Of a DNA stretch of 64,000 bases, positions 25,155 through 37,961 are shown one piece after another. The notes below the pieces were generated by a model. It was not told the origin of the DNA. It saw only the letters and a list, made by a program, of their open reading frames with translations, and did no database searches. The translations under genes and the position numbers were made by a program. Where the stretch lies: NCBI RefSeq assembly GCF_002443255.2, contig NW_019211457.1, forward strand, positions 44,477,119 through 44,541,118, written 5' to 3'. Positions within the stretch are counted from its first letter, which is position 1. Each line of letters starts with the position of its first letter. The stretch comes from Varroa destructor (lineage: Eukaryota > Arthropoda > Arachnida > Mesostigmata > Varroidae).

Positions 25155-27431
25155 GTAGCCTGTAGTCTAGTTATTAATGTGCAGTAAAATTCGATAGTCT
25201 GAATAGCTTACAATGCTAAGTCATGATCGGCATACATTGAACTAAATCAGAACTTGTAATTTGCTTTTACTAATTATTGCAACGTAACCTAATTACTTTA
25301 ATACAGTACTCTACGCCAGGTTCGGAAGGCAAGAATAGTAAAATCAATGTGCGGCGGGCGCTCTTTTGACTATTGCATACTAAAATATAGATATCTGCGC
25401 TAGATCGAGTCATACTGCCACACCATTACCCGTGTCTTACTAGGCGCACATGTTGTTATTTCGCAGGTACGACATTAGGGGGTTAGTGAAGGTCCCAAGA
25501 CTACCAGAAGACTTCATCCCTTAGCTTTCGTCCCTAAAACAAATGCAGATGACTTAACACTTTAGATAAGCGACAAGGACTTTACACAAGCGCTGTCTGT
25601 TTTATAGGTAGGGAGTTGTGCCATACAAACAGTTTGTTTTCGTTTTACTTTTACTGGAAAGCGTGTTTTCCCCTGAACGTTTTCGAGTCGATTTACTTGT
25701 CGGTTGCAGGCATGACAGAGAATGCGGTTTATGATTTGAAGGTTCCTTGTGCTAAGGATTCCCTTAGTGTTTGTCTCCAAAGCAAGCTCCAAAGCAAAGG
25801 TGACGAAAAATTAGGAATATTCCTGGCACAAAGATAAGCTATGTGGTCGAGCAAGTTATTTGTATATCAAAATAAAACGTATTTATGTAATTCTAACGGA
25901 TTTTATAAATGTAGCAGTTAGCGCGTGTCTTTAAAAAAAGCCCATACTTTATTGCCGGCTTAGCGTGCGTTTCTCACAGTTCTGATAACTTGTCATTACT
26001 CAGTAACAAGATTTTTTTCTAATGGTGTTACTATGTTTCTTCTCAGCTGTAGTCTCATAGGCAAACAGTGAAACCTACTTGCAATTGGAAGGACGAAAAA
26101 AACAATGCCGGTCAAGGAAGCCTAGTGTACACCAACCGAAGTAGACGACGGAGCGCTTCCGGAACGTCTCACGGTCACCAGTTCGCTTATTGCCGTTTCT
26201 CAATTCATGTTTTGCTGTTATTGAGCATTTTTCGCTTCTTTTCAAAGTCTAACGATAATTTGCTCGCTCGGTCAGTGCATCATTGTATAGTTCGAAAGGA
26301 CATCGATGCGTCCCTTGCCGACCGATGCGTGGTCCTTCCTCTTTTACTTCACCGATCGAAGTTTTCCTAGATCAGTTCTTCATTGATTTGTAGCTTGATT
26401 TCTCCACGTACTTGCGCAGTCCTACGTTACTGAAGTACTGGTTTGTACTCCTTTTTCTACCAAAGCACTTTACGTCGCTATATGTCGCTGCTTCATCGCT
26501 GAGAAAGGGGGGTGACGCCACGATGGCTGTGCAGCAATGTGATAATACAGCCGATGTCGTCAACATTGACGTCGATTCCAGCATTGATGCTGCTGTTAGT
26601 GGTGCTATCAAAGCCATTGGCAAAGTAGTTCGTGTTCGTTGTCCTTCGACTTTATGACACGGGCACCAGTTCACTCTTCCAGCGCTATTTCTCCTTCGTC
26701 GTTCGTTATTAAGCCGTAGCTATTTCTGCTACTGCTCGTTGTTATGGCGACGGTAGCGACGCTGTTGACTAAAAGTCGATTTCGGTCATCGACGTTGCTA
26801 TAGTACCTGCGAAAACGGAACGAAAAGCGTTGCTTGTTTGCGCCGTTTGGTAACGTCTGGAAATGGTCCTTCACTCATGCCGTTATTAGTGCTAGGCCGT
26901 GGACTGGCGTTCCGACCCACTCGTAAAAAGGGCCCAGGGATAGCTGGCCGGTTGCGCAGCGGCGGGCCATCAAACAAGCGCTGTCGGTATAATCATGTGG
27001 TGGTTATCGCAACGGTCAGTACAAATGCGGTCGCGGTAGTCGGAATAGTTTCCTACCGAACGAACTAAGACAGGCAGATCTGCGCGAGACAATGTAGCAC
27101 GATTGAAAACTTTTGCTTAACGTTCTTCTCTTTCGATCTTGCCTATGGCATATTTGGCGGATCAATTAGTACTGCTACAGTAAAATCTTCGTGCTTTCGC
27201 GCGTGAGGAAACACAATAACTCACAGAGTAGATTGAAAGACAGTGTTGATAGGCTGATATTTATCGGATTTTTGGTAATTGTCCCAATTAGCTATAAACA
27301 CATTGTGATCAAATTTACTGAATGCGGTTTTTCGGCTGTTCGCAGAAAACGTACGTGTGTATGCGGGGCAGCAGCTTACCAAAAGAAGTTCAGAGAGAAA
27401 TGAAAGTTTACAGTATATTACTCTACCGCAG

Positions 27432-27635
27432 TTCTATATCACGTGTACTAAATCGTCAACTGTCGAATGGTCTAGCTCGCATATGTATGAAGACCCGATT
27501 GATTTATACACAGTACACGTGAGGGAGGAAAATCACGTGTACATTGACAAAAATAGCAAGTGGGCCAACACTCATCTGATCGAGTATTGGCCGAACGAAG
27601 GGGTGAAGTTTGTGGGTTTTTCGATCCACAGCTAG
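27432..27635 (+). CDS. possible terminal exon, unknown protein
   Basis: An acceptor-like tract (tatattactctaccgcag) precedes 67 open codons ending in TAG. Internal features are SSSHMYEDPIDLYTVHV and a C-terminal WANTHLIEYWPNEGVKFV. The acceptor phase (0) would be compatible with the candidate exon at 25095-25154. A second frame over the same bases is also open for about 60 codons, so chance cannot be excluded, and I do not recognise a family. Confidence 0.18.
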   Translation, partial: FYITCTKSSTVEWSSSHMYEDPIDLYTVHVREENHVYIDKNSKWANTHLIEYWPNEGVKFVGFSIHS

Positions 27636-28612
27636 ACAGACCCAAGTCAATGATTCCTCGATTTCTAATTCTGTTATAACCATTTCACTAAACTGTGATG
27701 ATAATTAGTGTCATTATTATGACTTAATGGCATGAGACGACAATCTAAGCAACCACCTCCGAGAAGGACACCTGAGTGTCCTTGGTTGGAAAAAAAGCTG
27801 CATACCCTCACCTTCAACGCCGAATCTGTCATCGTGATTACCTTTGAGTCTTTCGTTTTTGTAGCATTCGCCGTCTACGTATGCATTTTTTGTTGATCAC
27901 TATCTCTTCAACGTGTCGCCTTATTTCATCTCCCATCATTTTGTCATCAGTAATACCGGCACGCATGTACGCATGCAAATGAACGAGGCCTCATGTACGT
28001 GTTTGTTTGTGTGGTAACATGCTACCCTCCTCAGACCAGCTCTTCCCCTTCCCTTCATCTGTGGTTTGTGGCGTCCAGCTTGAACTATCGACCATTGACT
28101 CAGTGAGGGTAGCCCGGTCAACTTAAGCACGGCAACTGTCCGGACCCCGCTACAGCAATGCCTGTTGCGTCTTAACCGTTGGCAACTATCGGTTCTGTCG
28201 TTGTTAAGGTTCTCCGACTGTCGTTGCTGATCGTTGCGAGCTGTCCTGTAGTGTGCTTCCAGCCTGGCAGCCAACGCGACAGTCAGTCATTAACTCTCAC
28301 ATCTCGCCGGTCAGCATCGGTGGTCAGACAAACGCTGGCTGGTTATAACGGCTGGTGGTTCAAATGTAAAATGCCTCAGCGGCAAGAAACGAATAGCCAG
28401 CATTAAAGCCTACTTGAATCCTTAAGCGGTTCGGCTCTACGCTATTCAGCAGTCAGTTGCTGATGTGCTACGATCCCTTGGATTTTTCGTAAGGTCGTAG
28501 ACAGGGATAGGAGCGAACCGTTGGAAATGAAAATTCAAAATGATCGTCTTGGTGTTAGCAATGCTGCCTGCTGGATCGGCAGCAATGCGTAACGTGACAC
28601 TATATCGGATCA

Positions 28613-28632
28613 TTGGTGCCAAGTGGCACCAA
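28613..28632. repeat. short hairpin, 8-base perfect arms
   Basis: ttggtgcc and ggcaccaa are separated by aagt, in a GC-richer island. Confidence 0.7.
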
Positions 28633-29280
28633 GACAGCGAGCGGTAGAAGCATTGCCCGTCGACTCGTCAGATCATCTGCCGAAGTGCAGGGGGCACTAC
28701 AGTTGCTGATACCAATGCATCGGATACGATTGTTATTATCAGTCGACTACTACTGGCGAAAATGCGGACGGTAACGGCTACCGTAACTCTCTGCGGACAG
28801 GTTCACTGTGCCTCAGTGATAATTAGCTTGATGGAGGAGGAAAAGGGGGTCTAAAGGTACGGCACTGCACAAAGCGCGATGTTGCTAGTATCATAGTCTG
28901 TAATAACGATAGCCTTTAGATCGACGAGTGAATGCTTTCGGGTAGCGGATGAGAAGCCGCTTTCGCTACTGTGTTACGCGATGCATCTTTGCTGCCAACG
29001 CGCCGGGAAGGAAGCGTAAGCGAGCAAAATAACAGTAACAACCATTGGGAAATCTCAATGTAATGTATATGGGCTAAGCTATTTCAGTTCGAACCCACCG
29101 AAAAATCGAGAACGACATCGGGTGATAGATGCTCCGACGGCGCGAATAGCCAAACGTACAGGTGTTTGCTATAGATGACGCGATAACTACAGCTGGCCCC
29201 TGACTCAAAATGAGCCCCGTTTGTGGGTGGTAGCCAGCCTGCCACCGACTGTTTATTTACAGGTAGCGTAACCGCTTGTG

Positions 29281-29298
29281 CTGCTGCTGCTGCCGCTG
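29281..29298. repeat. (CTG)n triplet tract
   Basis: Four CTG triplets followed by CCGCTG, just downstream of a tttatttacag acceptor-like sequence. Confidence 0.85.
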
Positions 29299-32200
29299 TT
29301 TCAGGAATCGCGTTGTCCTATATTGTTTCAAAAGGCCTTCCCCGTGATAGGATCAATTACATCACCTGGCCTATATTACAAGCATTAGATATGTACACAT
29401 TTTTTTCGATTGGATGTCGTCGCATTTAATCACCGTTGCGAATTTTTTATTCGGGAAACAATCTAGGAGTATAAATTTTATTGTATGTATTATGGGATAT
29501 AAATCAAACATGGGGTAAATGTAAAATAGAGGATGCAATAGGCTATTTGACGGGATCGGATTCGATTCGAATGTATGACACATGATAAAATGCTTGACCC
29601 ATATCGCTTGTGATTGTCATGTGAAGACGCCGAATTATTTCGAATCATTGGTACATCGATGCGCAGAAGGCGTAAACTAGCCTGATTATACATACATACA
29701 TACATATATATAGGATTAAGAAGTTATTATTGTTTTAATCAGATTTTTCATTTTCTGTCCAGTCGAACTTGGGCGCAAAGGGAGAAAATGTTTAACTAGA
29801 AATGGTTATACGAACAAACCAGCATCTGGGCATCATAAATACCCTATATCATAGCAACACATTGGTTAGTTCTCACCACTGGTCTGGCCAACGGTGGATA
29901 CATTTGATAATTTCTTGAAAATTAAATTCACGCTCTAAACATCGATGGTTGACAGCTCCTGCTATTAACTTCTATAGTAGTGTTTCTACTGTGACAACAA
30001 TCGATCGTCAAATCGTTAGCAAATTAACGATTTATGATTGATCGGCACTTACAGAATGAAGATCCTTCGATACTGTGCCGTGACTGTGTGACGACGTCAC
30101 TATATGTACAGTCTAATGCTGGAGACAAAAACGAATTAACATTATTCGTAATTGTTTAATTCTATTAACTAAGCGCTGATCATGCTTATAGAAAAAAAAA
30201 TATATCTAATAATAAAGATATCTGATAATGTGGTTGTGCAATGTTGTTGATATGATTAACCTGATATGGAAATCATTTTTTTGTTGTTGGATAATATCAC
30301 CCAGTTGATCGTCTTTTGTCAGTAAATAGTCAGATGTTACCAGAAAGGTCTTGTGGGATCGTCTCAGAAAAACTCACTGCGCCGGGTACGCATGCACGCT
30401 ATAGCCTGACGCCTCAAGCTCGTGGGTGTCGTTAAAGCGTTCGATGTTCCAGCCAGATTAACGCGAGTCTAGGAGCGCAATCTTGATCGATCTACTCAGA
30501 TCTACTGGAAGGAGCTCGGTTTGTTTGTAGTCGAACTACTCCGACAAATTGACGACGATAGCATCTACCAGTCACGTGACCATTCATAATTTGATTGGAA
30601 TATCATGATTAACTAGGACAAGGGCTGGTTGGACTAGATACAACGAGCTTTTCCGTGTTCAGGGCTCGATAGGCACCTAAAAAAATATGGGCAAGCGAAA
30701 AAGAGTGCAATCTAGCGACGTTTCAGAGGCCAAGCATTATAAAATGTCGTTCGGGGGCAAACACAACTGAAGCTAAGCACGGTAGAGGACTGTACTAAAC
30801 TGCAATTTAGATATAAACAACAAAAGAAACGAGATAAACAACCTGACATGGTACGCATTATCTACCTTGTGAATTCTGGATGAAAGCCAGAGCCACACGT
30901 AGTGATTGTGAGATAGCCCTAACGGTGCGGGATGTGGGCGAATTATCCAGAAGATAGTGGGCAAGGCTGCAAAGGAGGAAAATGGAAGCGAAATTAAGAA
31001 CGATCTTATGCGTTGGATTAAAGGATTGACTGGCGTAGCTTGGCGTGCTAGCGATTATTATTTTAAATATGTATGTTTTAGGTCGACACGAGCGATGGCG
31101 TATTTGGTGTGTAGCAAACTTATCAAGTTCGATAGCGTAAAGGCTGCAAAAATAGATAACAAATAAGTTAATACTATTTACATGTGAACGTTTAACGTTT
31201 GCTGTAAAGTCCACTAAATATTAGGAACTTGTGCATTAACCGAAGCCGGACGTCGAGACACAGTACATTTGAAGAGAACAACAGTAAATTCGCAGTCGTT
31301 TGTTGGTGATGTTGATCGATATTGCTGATAAGCGTCATCAGAGCAGGCCTAGTCAATCTATTTTGCCTCATATGAACACAATTGGCGGTCATCTTTGAAG
31401 TATGTACTAGTTTCGTTCTTGTTTATATTTGCTTGCTCACGTAAATAATGATTTTATTATAGTCGTAGTAATATTTTTGTCTGCTGGTTATTTTAGCAAT
31501 GCTCTAAATTGCGCCTTCTCGCTAATAGCAACTTCCTCCTCATGAATGGGGCATAAATTCTAAGCAACATTATTTCCAGACAATAACTTTCCTTGATTCA
31601 TGTACGTTCGCGTTGTGGATATCGTTGGGTCTGAAAGGGGCCGAGGCCTTTGCTGTCTGGAAGAACATATCTTCGTGGGTCGACCGTTGACTTAGAGGCT
31701 GTGCATCGAATTCCAATATTCGAGGGACGAAAAGAGGGCTGCTATACCCTATCCCCGCTTTTCGTACCCCATTTAATAAAAACTCTGAAACGATTTGTTT
31801 ATAGTAGCATCGCAATAAGGTTTGGGTATGATTTTATTCAATTGAAATGTGACGTATGTGTGTATTTCAATGGCTGGTCAAAAGGCTGGTCAGCCTTCAT
31901 CTGCTGCTTTCAGTTGGCCTGTGTTTTCAAAATCCTGATATACTAAAAGTTTGTATACCTTAGTTGTTTGTTGTTGAAAATGTTATGTTATGAAACTAAA
32001 CTTTATATAAACTTAGCCTTAGCGTTTAAGAGAAATACAAGCAGTTTAGATAGCTGCCATATTATTCTAGTGTCTTCTAAAGAAAAAAAAATCCAATGTT
32101 AAAGCACCAGATAGCCTGCAATGAAATTTATCATAATTCTCACAACCCGACATTCGTAAAAAGAAGAAAAAAACTGCCTGACACCATACGAGTTAAAACG

Positions 32201-34533
32201 ATAAACGCTGAGATGGGCAAGATGATCATTGTAAAATATTCAAGCTTTCAGCTACAAACTATGCAAATGAAGAATCCATCATATTTGTTGTATACGAAAC
32301 CTACAGCTGCGGTTCGAGCTAATCACACTAACTTACTCGTTAGAAGAAGGTTCGAAGATGTCAACTTACATTCGGCGCATTGCGATAGCTTAAACATTTA
32401 CAACAAAAAAAGAGTCGACAGTAAAACATTCTCTCGAATTCGTTCAGTTAATATTAACTTGAACTAAGAGTTTATTAAACAGACTACAGAACCAACCAAG
32501 CTCTTCAGCCCTCTCTGTATTTTATCTCGCGTGCAACCAACGCCAAACGTTACCCCGTCGACAACGGTCGCCTGAACACATTTATTTGTACCACATATAT
32601 GCAATCTTTAATAGGCACTTATTTCTTCTACGAGGGGTAGGGCTAGAATCATTTTGTACTACGACTGTCGGCACACGGCCCACCATCGTCCATAGAGTCA
32701 GCATATCCTTGCGAGTTCATGACGTTCCAGACGGGAGTTAACCACTCCGCTCTAACAAACGATACGGTGACATAGTGTAGACGATAAGAGGTTGGGTCAA
32801 CCTGCTTAAAATTGTCCTATTTGAGGCTAGGACCAATACTACACGGTGTTAATTGCCGTTAATTACGACCGGGGAGTGGGAGAGCGAATGAGCAGAAAGA
32901 AGGTCTGTTCGAGTATATTGCGCGTCAAGAAAAGTTTCCAGTGTTGGTAGAAACACAATTACCTTTTGGTAAGGTATGAAGAAGCACTCATCGCTTCAAA
33001 GGAATGGCTATATACCAATGCGTCAACTTTGGTGCACCGAACAACATAAGATCAATAAAAAGGTTTTACAAATAACATTCGAAACCCACACCTGTCAAAA
33101 AACATATCTCAGAAATGGAGAAACAACTATAATACTTGCGTGTAGGCCAAAACCTTACCCCTTGCCAATTCCGTGGGTCATAAACGACAACGAAATCAAT
33201 TTGCTGATGAAAGTGTTCGGAATTTTGCTACGTCAACTCCTTTCGTGCATTACCAGATTTATGCCGAAGTAGAGGTAGACAGCAGTCAGATCGACTCGCT
33301 CACTGGTTTCATTCGTTGGGCCATGTTTCCAACGACCAACTAACCGATCAAGTAAGCTTTGTTAAATAATTAACTATCCTGCAGCCGATACGGGAGCAAC
33401 ACCTGGGGCGGTCTTTGTTGCCCTCTTTATTCCGGCCTTGTTTTCAATCAAACCGGGGGCGGGTGAATGGTTCCCAATTAATCCTTTCTTGATATGGCAT
33501 GGATTCAAAGAACGTTGCATTATTACAGGATGCAGGAGGCTGACATGGGGCATTGTGTCTGTTCATTGCGCTATACATTAGAGTAACATAACGCTGCAAA
33601 GCTTTGAAATTCAGCTGAGCTCTTAAACAAGAATTGGCTATTTTTTTTCGTACGACGGAAGAGCTATCCATGTCTGGAAGACCTATTGCCGGCCGCATGC
33701 CTCATCTACTACGGTCTCATTACTTCAGGCATAAAGCCCCTAGTTACTTTCCGAGGCAATTGAAATGACACCGATGCCTGCGCCAAGATGTTATGCAAGC
33801 GATGTTAGAAGGACTAGGACGAAAGCCAACTCTGATGCTTTCCCTCAAATATTCCCCAGCGTCATGCCTCATCGGTAGGTTTCATCCTAATAGCGTAGCA
33901 CTCGGAGGAGAGTACTTTAAGGTTTGTGTTGCGTTAACAATAACAACGAGGCCTATCTCTTGGTAAATGAGATTAATTATCTAAATAATTAATGTTCGTT
34001 AATTTGTGTTGCTTCTTTTCTCTGTCGTAATAGTGATTGATAAGGGAATATGTACAATAATCTACTGGACATTTTTCCTATTTATCAATACGATGATAGC
34101 TTGACCCTGGCGGTATTTCACAACGGACATCAAATTCTACTTCGGCACCTCTCCGAAATACGTGAATATTTCAGAGAGATCGGTCTAGCCCAAATGACTA
34201 GTGTATCCCCGACGTCGCTTCTACTATGGATGTTTATGCCTCGCTGTCGTTTATTGCTAGTTGTTTTCACCGTCATTGGCATCAGTGCGCCTGAATGGAT
34301 CAGATCATTAACGTGGGTCGGCAGCAGCGTTCTACACAGCCTAATAACAGTCATGACAAAAATCATTATTATTACTTGACGACGTTAATTGGCCAATGGA
34401 CGTATACCACTGGGTAAATAGTAAAAAGCATCTTTGAATGTGGGTGAAGGTAGCAATCGGTTGTCTACAGCGAAATCAAGTCGCTGATTATTACATATCC
34501 AATCCGTCAAATAATCGTGCCGTCTCGCGGTTA

Positions 34534-34560
34534 CTGCCGCCGCCGCTGCCGCCACCACCG
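34534..34560. repeat. CCG/CTG-rich triplet tract
   Basis: A run of CTG, CCG and CCA triplets. On the + strand it lies in a 42-codon ATG frame (34438-34566) ending LLPPPLPPPPW; on the minus strand it reads as a glycine/serine-rich stretch. Either the tract makes both strands open by composition, or it is part of a short exon. Confidence 0.7.
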
Positions 34561-36556
34561 TGGTGATCTTGACTCGCTGGCCAAGTCACCGATAGACGCT
34601 AGCTAGTGAATGGGCTTCTGTTCGCCCCACGATGACCATCACATCGCCAATTCACTTATATGGCACCACGACGGTGTCTTTCAATACCGTTCCTATGACG
34701 TCAAAACGCACGGCTGTTAAAACAGACGCGTCCATGGACTATGGATAGAACACTGACCCGCGGCGGGCTAAGTCAGACACGACAAATCCTAACAGTGCGT
34801 GATTTCTAATACCGGCCAAACCACAAACCACTCTGTCTGTGTGACAAATAGCAGAAGACAGAAGAGTCACGGCAGAACAGTTGATCAGCATTCGCGCTAA
34901 ATGTTTCGTTTTACAAAAATGAAAGATGTTACATGAAAAACGCCTAAAAAAATAAGGGTTGAGTAAAGCAATGTTAACGATACTTGATGTTTTAGTGGGC
35001 GATCGTCTCTAACGTCTGCTCTTCAACTCTGTAACTGTTGATGAGGTTAAAAATCTCCCTAAGACTTGGGTGGGCCTTTTTGGGTGGGCGAGTCGACAAA
35101 ACACTTGTTGTAGGAATAAAGTCCTAGTCTTCCCAATTGGATATGCGCTAATTGATTGGCGCGCATTTATTGCCAGACACTCGTTTGTAACAATTTTTTT
35201 CATACGTTGTTTCATTGATGGAAAGCTAGGCAAGGGCACGTCCCAGATTATTTAAGCTATACAATAGATGCTTAAGTCTATCTAGCAGGCTATTCGATGT
35301 GCTTTATACATTTAGTCGTTTGAATTTTAAACCTAACTTAATCGAATAGATACGTTGAAAAAGTAGCTCAATCTAACGTTATATTATATGGGCGTTACGG
35401 CAGCGAGTGACGGAAATTTTACTCAAGCCAGACCTGCGTTCTCGTTCGGTAGATGAACGTCTGATATATAGGCACGCGCGTACATCAACAGTGTTCTCTG
35501 ACATTCTGTAAAAACCCGAAACAGGCCAAGTACAGCCTAACCTACGGCAAGGAAACGTTCGGGGGCCTACTGCGATAAGAGTTTCGCACACTCGGCTATA
35601 CTCAGCCATATAAATGGCTTACAACATTTAATTCACCATTACCTCGTTGTTATCATCGGAGGAATAGATAGAATTTAGCGGTTGTTGGATGAAGCCACGG
35701 GCTTATTTTATTTGGAAGGTATTACAAAAAGGTGATGCTTATGTCTGCTTCGGATAATGTCATCTATAATATTATAGGCGGATCTCACTTCGTGCACAAT
35801 CCACGTAGGTGATTAGGGTCGGCGTAAAAAGTATCGGCAATACCCTATTCTGTTCGGTAGTACAGCAGGTTTGATTATGTGCTATTTCGAAGACCATCTA
35901 TACGAAAATAGATCGTTCAAAGAAAATTTTACATGTGATAGAGTTTTTACATGTGTATGTCACTCCTGGCGGTCGTTTTGATTTAACATAGCCACCATCT
36001 AACAGGATTACGGCTTCAGTTGGGGATGTAAATCATTCACTGGTCATTTCCAAATCTTTTATTTATTTATTCATAGTTATTATTAAATGTCTTCATTTTA
36101 TTTATATATTAATATATTTATTTATATATATAAAATATGATTAATATTTTAGTAAGCGTGCCTCAAGTAATATTGGTATGCGGTGCGTGAAAAATTGAGT
36201 TAAATTTTAAAATACCAGCCGATCAAAAGCTCCATAGAATAGTAAACGCTTTTTTTAGCTTATTCTAAAAACGGTTAAAACGATTGAGGATCGATATTGT
36301 GCTCTTCGAAGCAACCGCCAAGTACGATCTAAAGGTTCACAAGCCGTTTTGATTAATTCTCAAGCACTTAGAATCGAGATTATATTGAAGACCTTCTACT
36401 CTATCCCTATGAATCTCTTCCTCTGATTTTCAGAAACAGTGTGAAAACTGAAGGCCGCCGATTTCGGAGAAAAAGTTCTTAATTTTGATGGATTCATAAG
36501 ATACGTAGAGATTCGACAATTATCGATTATCCCTCAAATTCCGGTAATGAAGCCCC

Positions 36557-36557
36557 T

Positions 36558-36593
<36 letters not shown>

Positions 36594-36594
36594 A
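36557..36594. repeat. 38-base perfect palindrome around (AT)n
   Basis: A pure AT dinucleotide core (36562-36589) is flanked by taaca on the left and tgtta on the right, so the whole element is an exact palindrome able to form a cruciform. Confidence 0.9.
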
Positions 36595-37927
36595 CACACT
36601 GCCACAGTGATCTGACAAAGCACTCCCGCAAAAAATGCCCGGCTTACTTTGGTAGATTGTCCTCTTCAGGACTAGTTTGGGGAGGGACCTTTGAAGAAAC
36701 AAGAGAGTTCCTGGTTTTTTACAGTAGATCTGCGGGCAATATCAATTAGGGAAGTAACTGGTGGAAGACGAAACGTTAGAACAAAGAAGTGCGAAGCTAC
36801 TAACTTGCCATACAGGAAAAGCAATGGCAAATGTAGTTGGCTCAGCAGGACTAATTAGGCAAAGACCAACTGAATGTCTCCCTGGGAGCAGAAATGAACC
36901 CAAAAAAATACAACCTGATCGACGGCTAGATGGGCATATATGAGACGTTCGTACATAGTCGGGCGACTTTGCACGAGGTTCAGCGCGTGTTGGAATACTC
37001 AAAATGAAGTCTGCTACATAATGTATTACCTGTTACCATCCTGAAGATAATCTTAATCATAGCCATAGCCATAACAATAGGCTTAGTAACGCTAATCAAA
37101 TTCAAGTTCAATATATTTACCCCTTTTTTACGATAAATGGATGAATTATAAGGACCGTCTGTAAGTATTAGATTATTCGAAATATTTATGCTATCTTAGT
37201 ATATATTCATATTACTCTTCTTTTTATAAGGTAAAGACGGGCATAGTAGGAGATTTAGATTTATCAATTTTAATTTTTAACAGCTGCTTTTTTAGGCTGT
37301 GTATTACTATGAGGACAAATATGTTTCTGAGGAGCTAGAGCAATTAGACATCTATTAAGAGCTATTCGTTTGTTCATTCGGATATCATGCGATATTTGAA
37401 AATGGCCAGGAAAATTAAATTATTATTGTTACTAATAAAATGTCTCCTATACTACTCCTACTAATAAAAAAAAAAAAGAGAATCATGTTTATTTCGTAAA
37501 AAAAAAACGTATAACTTTCAGTGAAAGCATGGCCGTTAACTGCCTATTTCGTGTTAAGCAATAATTTTCCACATTAAAGTTAATTAGCGCAACAGCGGGA
37601 ACGGTTGAAAATAGAAATAAAAGGTTCACTTAAATTACCTGAAAGTTATTTTACAATATAAGCAAAGTTGAGCGTAATAACTATACGAACAGTGTTTCTG
37701 CACATAAGATTTAATCTTCGATAGGAAGCCTAATTGGTGATCAGAGGATTCATACGTGACGGGACTGTGCAGTTAACGTAGCTCTTTACGTTTTACTAGA
37801 AACGAGTTTAAAAATACTTATCGGTAGACAACAATATCAAGTCTCGTATTTTGGTCTATTAACTATTTGTATGTATCAGTGGAATTGAATAACGGACGCT
37901 AAAACCACAAGTATCTCATGTTGGCTC

Positions 37928-37930
<3 letters not shown>

Positions 37931-37959
<29 letters not shown>
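37931..37959. repeat. (TA)n microsatellite
   Basis: 29 bases of uninterrupted TA dinucleotides. Confidence 0.9.

Positions 37960-37961
<2 letters not shown>

Noticed and set aside
29080..29105. tRNA T-loop-like sequence agttcgaaccc
   Set aside because: The five flanking bases on each side do not pair, and no cloverleaf fits upstream.
32096..34379. Three + strand ATG frames of 98-123 codons (32096-32467, 32976-33272, 34050-34379)
   Set aside because: The number and lengths fit chance expectation, and none shows a family signature or consistent splice context.
36761..36943. 60-codon + strand frame
   Set aside because: It starts just after an in-frame stop with no acceptor or ATG in place, and has no recognisable family.
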